Assembly (NCBI GenBank): GCA_017462965.1
Contig: JAFTQC010000049.1
Location: 1 to 64,000, forward strand
Direction: 5' to 3'
DNA length: 64,000 bases
DNA from: Clostridia bacterium
Lineage (GTDB): Bacteria; Bacillota; Clostridia; TANB77; UBA1234
The notes under the pieces were generated by a model. The model was not told where the DNA came from. It did no database searches and saw nothing but the letters and a program-made list of their open reading frames with translations. Positions 55,331 through 64,000 of the stretch are shown in pieces. The translations under genes were made by a program, and so were the position numbers. The stretch's first letter is position 1; every line of letters begins with the position of its first letter.

Positions 55331-56026
55331 TTTGATTAAATAATCTTGTAATAGATTTTTTCTTTCTTTCCAATCTGGCATGTATTGCTCAATTAATGCA
55401 TAAAAAGCTTTGCTGTGATTTGGATGAACTAAGTGAGCGATTTCGTGTAGAACAACGTATTCAATAGCTTCGTATGGGCAATGCACTAGTTTAGAATTAA
55501 AAAGTATTTTCTTTTTAGCTGGAATGCAAGTCCCCCAACGAGTTTTCATAGCTCGAAGTTCGATTTCGTTTAAAGAAAGGTTAAGCAATTTTAAATATTT
55601 ATTTGCGAACTTGTTAATGTCTTTCATAAGTTCAATTTTTAAAGATTTGTTGAAAAATGAACTCTTATATTTTTGATCATTTGAATATTCTTCTTTCACA
55701 TAAAAAACGATTGTATTACCATTTATTGCAACAAAATTTTTCATACATGGAACAATAAGAAGTTTTCTTGCAGTACCATATAAATAAACAGATGCGTTAT
55801 TTCTTAGTAAAACATCATTTTTTATAATTTTCTTTGATTTTATATTCTTTTGAGCATTTAATATCCATTCTCTTTTTGAAAGAACGATTTTATTAATATC
55901 CGCAAGAGCTACTCTTTTCGGTGCTGAAACGTGAATGACACCGTCATTTTTAACAGTAATATTAACGTTTTTTCTTGAAGTCCTAGTCAAAGTATATTCT
56001 ATAGGTTGCATAGTATTATTAGCCAT
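55328..56026 (-). CDS. YgjP-like zinc metallopeptidase
   Basis: 232 residues. The zinc signature is HEIAHLVHPNHSKAFY near residue 193, with RAMKTRWGTCIPAKKKILFN just before it, both diagnostic of the YgjP/SprT-like family. The substrate is unknown; an N-terminal beta domain (about 1-120) precedes the catalytic part. AAGGAGG lies before ATG on the minus strand. It converges on rqcP. Its upstream side is the 206-base gap to the GH18 gene. Confidence 0.92.
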   Translation of the reverse strand: MANNTMQPIEYTLTRTSRKNVNITVKNDGVIHVSAPKRVALADINKIVLSKREWILNAQKNIKSKKIIKNDVLLRNNASVYLYGTARKLLIVPCMKNFVAINGNTIVFYVKEEYSNDQKYKSSFFNKSLKIELMKDINKFANKYLKLLNLSLNEIELRAMKTRWGTCIPAKKKILFNSKLVHCPYEAIEYVVLHEIAHLVHPNHSKAFYALIEQYMPDWKERKNLLQDYLIK

Positions 56027-56232
56027 AATGTGTACCTCCTTGTAGATAACTAAATTTAAAGATTTATCCCTTCAATCAGTGATTATATCACGATTTCCTC
56101 AAAATGCACGAAAAATTATGTGGTATATACTGGAAAGTATTGAAAAATGCGGAAATATAGCCAATTTGTTTACATTGAACTAGTGGAATTTTACTTTTAA
56201 AATGAAGGTAAGATGCTAGGAGGTTGGTATAT

Positions 56233-57859
56233 ATGAACAGAAAATGGAAGAAAAATACAGCTGCTAAGATGATTATTTTTTCTGCAACAATATTGATATT
56301 TCTTGCAACTTTTAAAGGAGATGTAAAGGCAAAGTACATTATGACATATTTGTATGGGCAAGGTGATTATTTGTCAATGATAGAAGAGACTGGCAATGCA
56401 CTAGATGAAGTGTCTCCTAGCTATTTTGATATAACAAAGGATGGAAATTTGAATTTGAATTATATTGATGCTTACTTGATAAATGAGCTACATTCTAAAG
56501 GTATAAAAGTTGTTCCGTTTCTAAGTAATCATTGGGACAGAGAACTTCGGAAGAAAGGCGCTTGCTAACTCAGAAAAGTTGTCAACACAGATTGCAGATG
56601 CTATACGAACACATAATTTAGATGGCGTAAATGTTGATATAGAGAATGTTACAGCACCAGATAGGGAAAATTATACGAAATTAGTAAGATTATTAAGAGA
56701 AAAGCTTCCTAATGACAAGAGTATAGTTGTTAGCGTTGCCGCAAATCCTTATGGTTTTACAGAAGGGTGGCATGCATCGTACGATTATACAGCTTTGGCA
56801 AAGTATGCCGACTACATAATGATAATGGCTTATGATGAAAGTTATGAGGGGGGACCGGTAGGTCCTGTAGCAAGTATTGGATTTGTTGAAGAGTCGTTAA
56901 AGTATGCCTTAGAAAAGATTTCGAAAGATAAGGTAGTACTGGGAATACCTTTTTATGGTCGATACTGGAAAGTTGGAGAATCATCTGGAGGAAAAGCGGT
57001 TTCGCTAAAACAAATGAGTGAAATTCTTGAAAAGTATGAAAATAAGGTTGCATATGACAATGCGAAGGAATCTCCGATGGCACGAGTTATAATAAAAGAA
57101 TCTGAGCAGAAACCTAAAATTAATGGAGGAACGTTAATTGCTGGAACATATGAATTTTGGTATGAAAATGAGGAGAGTCTAAAGACTAAAATTGAATTGG
57201 TTGAAAAATATGATATTAAAGGAATTGGAAGTTGGAAACTTGGACTTGAAGAAAGTAGAATTTGGGGGATTATAGGAAACACGTTAGCTGAAGACAATGA
57301 TGAATCAAGTTTTTTTAAAGATGTGGCAGAAGGACACTGGGCGTATCAACCAATTAAGAATATTAAAGAAAAAGGGCTGATTTATGGAAAATATGATGAT
57401 TGTTTTGCGCCGGAAGAGTTTCTTACAAGAGGCGAATTAGCCACAATTGTAGCTAGAATTGTGGAGGATGAAAACATAAATTTGAACGTTAATTATAATA
57501 ATTCGATTAATAAGAAATATGAAGATATAGCTCAACATTGGGCAAAGGAAAGCATAGAAAAATTAACTTTTTATGAGATTGTTGAAGGGTATGAAAATAA
57601 TATGTTTAAGCCAGATGACAATATATCTAGAGCTGAGGTTGCGAAGATAATTAATAAACTGCTAGGAATGAATGGAACAACTGGAGTTTGTAATTATATC
57701 GATGTTTCAAAATCGCATTGGTCATATGAAAATATAGTTAATTTGAGTGATTATGGACTAATAAATGGATATGAAGATGGAAGTTTTAGACCAGATTCAT
57801 ATATTACAAGGGCTGAAATGGCCCAAATAATTAATGAATTATACAAATATTTGGAATAA
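56233..57859 (+). CDS. GH18 glycosidase with SLH domains, read through a +1 shift at CGG
   Basis: Secreted or wall-bound peptidoglycan or spore-cortex glycosidase of the YaaH/SleL type. A membrane anchor or signal lies at residues 12-31. ATG at 56233 follows TAGGAGG. At codon 106 (CGG, 56548) frame 0 ends six codons later at TAA. Skipping the C gives CTT GGA AGA AAG GCG and the protein continues GRKALANSEKLSTQIADAI. The catalytic motif LDGVNVDIEN follows at about residue 130, then the barrel with YIMIMAYDESYEGGP and VLGIPFYGRYW. Three SLH domains (about 360-541) end the protein, starting AEGHWAYQPIKNIKEKGLIY. Combined length about 541 residues. Confidence 0.85.
56548..56552 (+). other. CGG +1 recoding site in the GH18 gene
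   Basis: GAA CTT CGG AAG AAA in frame 0 becomes CTT (C) GGA AGA AAG in the +1 frame. The recoded Gly falls in the NHWDREL-G-RKALAN segment, where related enzymes usually have Gly-Arg. Confidence 0.8.
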
Positions 57860-57942
57860 AATGACAATAAAGTTGAGATTTTTATGTAAATATGTTATAA
57901 TGAAAGATGTCCAACGAAAGATTATTTGGGGAGGTCTGATCC

Positions 57943-58344
57943 ATGGAAAACAACAACAAGTCTAGCAACCGGTTCCTCGAGAGCCTACGAGATGTACGTG
58001 GCATGTGGTTTGTAGTGCTTGCACTCGCCGGTATTGCCGCGTTTCTCTTCGTGCACTGGGCACTGCTTATGCTCGTAAGTGCAATTGAGGCGATTATTGC
58101 ATCTGCTGCTATGCACTTCGACACGGTGTTCACCCTGACAGAAGTGCTGTTTATCAGCGGGGTGGTAATTGTGGCGACCTGTATTCTGGCTATTGTCAGA
58201 AACAATTATTACAGCCAGAATCGTCGCAAGCGCCCGCAACAGCAGAATCGTCGTCCGCAGCAGCAGCGCACCAACAGTGTGGTGGATATGAAGGAACTTA
58301 GACGCAAACCGCAGCAGCCCTTGCAGCGGTTTGATGTGAAGTAA
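57943..58344 (+). CDS. GC-rich membrane protein of unknown function, foreign-looking
   Basis: 133 residues. Two membrane spans: WFVVLALAGIAAFLFVHWAL (about 22-45) and VLFISGVVIVATCILAIV (about 67-86). The C-terminal tail is rich in Gln and Arg (RRKRPQQQNRRPQQQ). GC content is far above its neighbours. It uses CGG twice (57970 and 58327) and reads cleanly through both, unlike the native genes. This fits recent transfer from an organism with a normal CGG codon. GGGGAGG is ten bases before ATG. No family recognised. Confidence 0.7.
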   Translation: MENNNKSSNRFLESLRDVRGMWFVVLALAGIAAFLFVHWALLMLVSAIEAIIASAAMHFDTVFTLTEVLFISGVVIVATCILAIVRNNYYSQNRRKRPQQQNRRPQQQRTNSVVDMKELRRKPQQPLQRFDVK

Positions 58345-58368
58345 CTCCGACTCGGACAGCCGTTTTTG

Positions 58369-58452
58369 AGAGCCCCCTTCAGGGGAGCATTTTTCTCGAA
58401 CGGTAATGCTCCTCAAGGGGCGAGAGTGGTTTTATACCACTCTTTTTTTATT
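58369..58452 (+). terminator. Compound terminator after the GC-rich gene
   Basis: A long imperfect hairpin (CCCCTTCAGGGGAGCATT with AATGCTCCTCAAGGGG) is followed by a second hairpin, AGAGTGG-TTTTAT-CCACTCT with a T run. Confidence 0.8.
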
Positions 58453-58472
58453 GTATAAATGTATGAAAAATG

Positions 58473-58501
58473 TTGACTTTGAGGATAATGTTTTGTATAA
58501 T
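58473..58501 (+). promoter_or_regulatory. Promoter of rpoB-rpoC
   Basis: TTGACT (58473-58478), 17-base spacer, TATAAT (58496-58501). Confidence 0.88.
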
Positions 58502-58507
58502 ATAAGC

Positions 58508-58825
58508 CGATAATGTATTAAGTAAGGGTTGATTAATATAAAAAAGTTATCATTATATAAAGAAATAAAGTAGATAAATAGTAGGGGGTAATTGGCGAAA
58601 ATTCAATGTTTGGCTGATTGCCTTTTTGTCGTTTAATAAAATATTTCTTTATACAACCCTAAATAGTGATAACTTGTTTTATGTTGGGGGATTCATAGCT
58701 TAAATACCAAACAAATGAATATATGACATTCGCGTGCATCTTGAATGTAGTTGGGGTAATGATCGACGTGGTGGCTAGTAAAGTTTTAAATTTAACTAAA
58801 AAATATGATGGGGTGATTAATTTTT
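58508..58825 (+). promoter_or_regulatory. Long structured leader of rpoB
   Basis: About 320 untranslated bases. Three complementary pairs lie in crossing order: AGGGTTG (58525-58531) with CAACCCT (58654-58660); AAGTTATCA (58544-58552) with TGATAACTT (58667-58675); ATAAAGAAATA (58557-58567) with TATTTCTTTAT (58642-58652). The first two cannot both form without a pseudoknot, so the leader may switch between folds or form a knotted structure. In most bacteria rplJ-rplL precede rpoB; here they do not. Confidence 0.7.
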
Positions 58826-61800
58826 ATGCGTGAAGTTAAAAGCGAAAGAACTAGCAGAATGTACTTTGGAAAAATACAAGATGTAGTTGAAATGCCAAAT
58901 CTTATACAAGTACAAAAGGATTCTTATGAGTGGTTTATAAAGAAAGGACTAAAAGAAGTTTTAACAGAATGTTCTCCAATCACAGACTATTCAGGAAAAT
59001 TAATACTTGAATTTGTAGATTATCATTTCAATGAAGAAACAAAGTACACAATTGAAGAGGCTAAATCAAGAAATACTACTTATGCAACAAGATTACAAGT
59101 AAAAGTTAGACTTATCAACAGAGAAACAGGCGAAGTAAAGGAACAAGAAATCTTTATGGGAGATTTCCCTGTTATGACTGATTATGGTACATTTATAATC
59201 AACGGTGCAGAAAGAGTTATAGTTTCTCAATTAGTACGTTCTCCAGGATGCTATTATGGTAGAGAATATGACAAACTAGGTAAGAAATTATATTCAGCTA
59301 CAATCATGCCTAACCGTGGTGCATGGCTAGAATTTGAAACAGATTCTAACGATGTATTCAATATTAGAATTGATAAAGCTAGAAAATTACCTGTAACATT
59401 ATTCTTAAGAGCTATGGGAATTGCTACAGATAGTCAAATTCTAGAATTTTTCGGTGAGGATGAGAGAATCCTTGCTACAATTGAAAAAGACCCAATTAAA
59501 ACGGAAGATGAAGCTTTAATTGAGATTTATAAGAGATTAAGACCAGGTGAAATGCCTTCAGTAGAAGCTGCTAAAAACTTACTTACAGCGCTATTCTTTG
59601 ATCCAAGAAGATATGATTTGACAAAAGTTGGACGTTTTAAATACAACTCAAAATTATCTCTTGCTACAAGAATTGAAGGACAAATTTCTGCAGAGAAAAT
59701 AGTAAATCCAGAAACAGGAGAACTATTAGTATCAAAAGACAAAACAATTACAGCAGAAATCGCTGAAGCAATTCAAGAGTCTGGTATAAACGAAGTAAAA
59801 GTAAAAGTTGAAGATAAAATAATAAATGTAATCGGTAATGGAACAGTTTGGATTAGTAGTTTTGTAGATGGTGATTTAAGCGAGCTTGGAATTAAAGAAA
59901 GAGTTAATTATGCAGTACTTAAAGAAATCTTAGAAACAACAAAACAAAAAGATTTATATAAGGCTTTAGAAGAAAACCTTGAAAGACTATTACCAAACCA
60001 CATAACAAAAGAAGATATGTTTGCTTCAATTAACTATGTAAACAACCTAGCTTATGGACTTGGTAAAGTTGACGATATCGACCATTTAGGAAATAGACGT
60101 GTAAGATGCGTTGGTGAATTATTACAAAACCAATTTAGAATTGGTATAACAAGACTTGAAAGAGTTGTTAGAGAAAGAATGGCTGTTCAAGACTTAGACG
60201 TAGTAACACCACAATCATTAATAAATATTAAACCAGTAGTTTCGTCAATTAGAGAATTCTTTGGAAGTAGCCAATTATCACAATTCATGGATCAAAACAA
60301 TCCACTTACAGAGCTTACTCATAAGAGAAGAATTTCTACATTGGGACCTGGTGGTTTATCAAGAGATAGAGCTGGATTTGAAGTTAGAGATATTCACCAT
60401 TCACACTATGGTAGATTATGTCCTATCGAAAGCCCTGAAGGACCAAACGTTGGACTTATCTGTTCTCTTTCTACATATGCGATAATCAATGATTATGGGT
60501 TTATTGAAACTCCATACAGAATTGTAGATAAAAAGAAGGGAAGAGTTACAGATGAAATTAGATACTTCCCAGCAGAAAAAGAAGATGAGTTTATTGTTGC
60601 GCAAGCAAACGAACCATTAGACGCAAAAGGAAACTTTGTAAATTCAAAGATTAAAGTTAGATACCAAGATGAAATCATGGAGGTTAGTCCAAATGAAGTT
60701 GATTTGATGGATGTTTCTCCAAGACAATTAGTATCAGTTGCTGCAGCGTTAATTCCATTCTTAGAAAACGACGACGCTAAACGTGCACTGATGGGATCAA
60801 ACATGCAACGTCAAGCGGTTCCTCTAATAAAAACAGATTCACCAATAGTTGGTACAGGTATGGAATACAGAACTGCAAAAGACTCTGGTGTTTGTGTTGT
60901 TGCTAAAAATGCTGGTACAGTTCAAAAAGTTACAGCGGATAAGATAACAATTAAAACTAAAAAAGGAATAGACGAATATAACCTAATTAAATTCAAGCGT
61001 TCAAACCAAGGAACATGTTCAAACCAAAGACCAATCGTTAGAAAAGGTGATAAAGTTGAAGCAGGAGATGTTATAAGTGACGGACCATCAACAGATAAGG
61101 GAGAATTAGCATTAGGAAAAAACATACTTGTAGGTTTCATGACTTGGGAAGGTTACAACTACGAGGATGCTATTCTTATCAATGAAAAATTAGTTAAAGA
61201 AGATGTATTAACATCAATACATATAGAAGAATATGATTGTGAATGTAGAGATACAAAATTAGGGCCTGAGGAAATCACAAGAGATATTCCAAACGTTGGT
61301 GATGATGCACTTAAAGATCTTGATGAAAGAGGTATCATAAGAATTGGTGCTGAAGTTAGATCAGGAGATATTCTAGTTGGTAAAGTTACACCAAAAGGAG
61401 AGACAGAATTAACAGCTGAAGAAAGATTACTTCGTGCAATTTTCGGTGAAAAATCAAGAGAAGTTAGAGATACATCACTTCGTTGTCCACATGGTGAAGC
61501 TGGAACAATCGTAGATGTAAAAATATTTACGAAAGAAAATTCAGATGAACTTGGAACAGGTGTAAATGAAGTAATTAGAGTATATATCGCTCAAAAGAGA
61601 AAGATTTCAGTTGGTGACAAGATGGCTGGTCGTCATGGTAACAAAGGTGTTATTTCAAGAATATTACCAGAAGAAGATATGCCATTCTTACCAGATGGTA
61701 CACCACTTCAAATCGTTCTAAACCCACTTGGTGTTCCTTCACGTATGAACATTGGACAGGTTCTAGAAGTTCATTTAGGATATGCTGCTAAAGCATTAGG

Positions 61801-62515
61801 ATTTAAAGTTGCAACACCAGTATTTGATGGTGCTAGAGACGAGGATTTCCAAGAATTATATGAAAAAGCTGGATTACCTGCATCAGGAAAAACGGTTTTA
61901 TATGATGGAAGAACAGGAGAACCATTTGATAATGAAGTTACAGTTGGTATCATGTACATGTTAAAACTACACCACTTAGTAGATGACAAGATACATGCTC
62001 GTTCAACTGGACCATACTCATTAGTTACACAACAACCACTTGGAGGTAAAGCTCAATTTGGTGGACAAAGATTCGGAGAAATGGAAGTTTGGGCACTTGA
62101 AGCATATGGTGCTGCATACACACTTCAAGAAATCTTAACAATGAAATCAGACGATACAGTTGGTAGAGTAAAAACTTACGAATCAATTGTAAAAGGTGAA
62201 AATATACCAGAACCAGGAATTCCAGAAAGCTTTAGAGTTCTTGTAAAAGAGTTACAAAGTTTAGGATTAGACATGAAATTATATAATCAAAGTGATGAAA
62301 ATGAAGTTGAATTAAAAGAAGACATTGATGATGACGAAATTACGCCAAACAATGTTGCTCCAATTACAGATGAAGACCTTCAAGATAATATGTTAATCGA
62401 AGATGAAGATGGAAATATTATCGATGAAGATGGTGACGAATTCGACGATGATGATTTATTTGACGAAGATGAAATCTTTGTTGATGATGAAAGTTTCGGA
62501 GATGACGAAGAGTAA
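58826..62515 (+). CDS. rpoB: RNA polymerase beta subunit
   Basis: Catalytic core subunit, 1,229 residues. Familiar landmarks: [20 protein letters not shown] near the start, the rifampicin region [20 protein letters not shown] and [10 protein letters not shown] near residue 485, [10 protein letters not shown], and the C-terminal [20 protein letters not shown]. The tail is strongly acidic (repeated Asp and Glu), longer than average. GATGGGGTG precedes ATG moderately. It contains no CGG codon in frame. Confidence 0.98.
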   Translation: MREVKSERTSRMYFGKIQDVVEMPNLIQVQKDSYEWFIKKGLKEVLTECSPITDYSGKLILEFVDYHFNEETKYTIEEAKSRNTTYATRLQVKVRLINRETGEVKEQEIFMGDFPVMTDYGTFIINGAERVIVSQLVRSPGCYYGREYDKLGKKLYSATIMPNRGAWLEFETDSNDVFNIRIDKARKLPVTLFLRAMGIATDSQILEFFGEDERILATIEKDPIKTEDEALIEIYKRLRPGEMPSVEAAKNLLTALFFDPRRYDLTKVGRFKYNSKLSLATRIEGQISAEKIVNPETGELLVSKDKTITAEIAEAIQESGINEVKVKVEDKIINVIGNGTVWISSFVDGDLSELGIKERVNYAVLKEILETTKQKDLYKALEENLERLLPNHITKEDMFASINYVNNLAYGLGKVDDIDHLGNRRVRCVGELLQNQFRIGITRLERVVRERMAVQDLDVVTPQSLINIKPVVSSIREFFGSSQLSQFMDQNNPLTELTHKRRISTLGPGGLSRDRAGFEVRDIHHSHYGRLCPIESPEGPNVGLICSLSTYAIINDYGFIETPYRIVDKKKGRVTDEIRYFPAEKEDEFIVAQANEPLDAKGNFVNSKIKVRYQDEIMEVSPNEVDLMDVSPRQLVSVAAALIPFLENDDAKRALMGSNMQRQAVPLIKTDSPIVGTGMEYRTAKDSGVCVVAKNAGTVQKVTADKITIKTKKGIDEYNLIKFKRSNQGTCSNQRPIVRKGDKVEAGDVISDGPSTDKGELALGKNILVGFMTWEGYNYEDAILINEKLVKEDVLTSIHIEEYDCECRDTKLGPEEITRDIPNVGDDALKDLDERGIIRIGAEVRSGDILVGKVTPKGETELTAEERLLRAIFGEKSREVRDTSLRCPHGEAGTIVDVKIFTKENSDELGTGVNEVIRVYIAQKRKISVGDKMAGRHGNKGVISRILPEEDMPFLPDGTPLQIVLNPLGVPSRMNIGQVLEVHLGYAAKALGFKVATPVFDGARDEDFQELYEKAGLPASGKTVLYDGRTGEPFDNEVTVGIMYMLKLHHLVDDKIHARSTGPYSLVTQQPLGGKAQFGGQRFGEMEVWALEAYGAAYTLQEILTMKSDDTVGRVKTYESIVKGENIPEPGIPESFRVLVKELQSLGLDMKLYNQSDENEVELKEDIDDDEITPNNVAPITDEDLQDNMLIEDEDGNIIDEDGDEFDDDDLFDEDEIFVDDESFGDDEE

Positions 62516-62535
62516 TTCTTAGAATTCAAATTTAA

Positions 62536-64000
<1,465 letters not shown>

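Noticed and set aside
56140-56200. ATG CGG AAA in the gap before the GH18 gene as another recoding site
   Set aside because: No ribosome binding site, and neither frame gives a conserved product.
28418-57859. Random sequencing errors as the sole cause of the three broken genes
   Set aside because: Not excluded, but all three share CGGAA, the same codon phase and lie outside long homopolymers (recD2 has a short A run), while all other genes lack CGG. Kept as the main alternative to test with reads.

Overview
The window is a stretch of chromosome from a low-GC, Gram-positive clostridial bacterium. Arginine is read mostly from AGA, ribosome binding sites are strong AGGAGG types, the ribosomal protein order is that of Firmicutes, a T-box and a SAM-I riboswitch are present, and SpoVT and SpoVB homologues suggest an endospore-forming, probably uncultured gut lineage. 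I cannot name the species.

Layout. The window opens with the end of an rRNA operon (5S), then dut, two small membrane-anchored proteins, DNA repair genes nfo and ung, and T-box-controlled thrS. From about 5.9 to 23 kb lies the S10-spc-alpha ribosomal protein supercluster (rpsJ to rplQ) with secY, adk, map, infA, rpmJ and rpoA. rpmD (L30) is missing from its usual place, and an SGD-repeat membrane protein is inserted between secY and adk. From 23 to 28 kb there is an S1-domain protein, a winged-helix protein resembling replication-relaxation factors, galE, and on the other strand a solitary VirD4/TraG-like coupling ATPase. From 28 to 41 kb are pth, an RNase E/G gene, rpsF-ssb-rpsR, a pilin-like gene, murI, trx, a two-component system, tdk, an 8-oxoguanine glycosylase, rpsT, rpsU, a YqeY gene, metK and a LysR gene. 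From 41 to 58 kb there are two GC-rich foreign-looking islets, a pilin-like cassette, recD2, SLH-domain surface proteins, comFC, a KAP-type NTPase, and a spore cluster (spoVT-spoVB-hup-rqcP). The window ends in rpoB and the first part of rpoC behind a long structured leader.

Main discovery. In three genes whose products should be full length (pth, recD2 and a GH18 glycosidase) the reading frame breaks at an in-frame CGG codon. Each is restored if the ribosome moves +1 there, skipping the C and reading GGA (Gly). A fourth case fits at the start of the KOW-domain gene (TTG CGG A). I found no other in-frame CGG in any native gene of the window (by eye, roughly 18,000 codons). The only other two are in a GC-rich, apparently foreign gene. 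This looks like a genome in which CGG is unassigned or hungry and acts as a +1 recoding signal, with shared core CGGAA. That is the strongest candidate here for an undescribed biological system. A systematic sequence error remains possible and can be tested.
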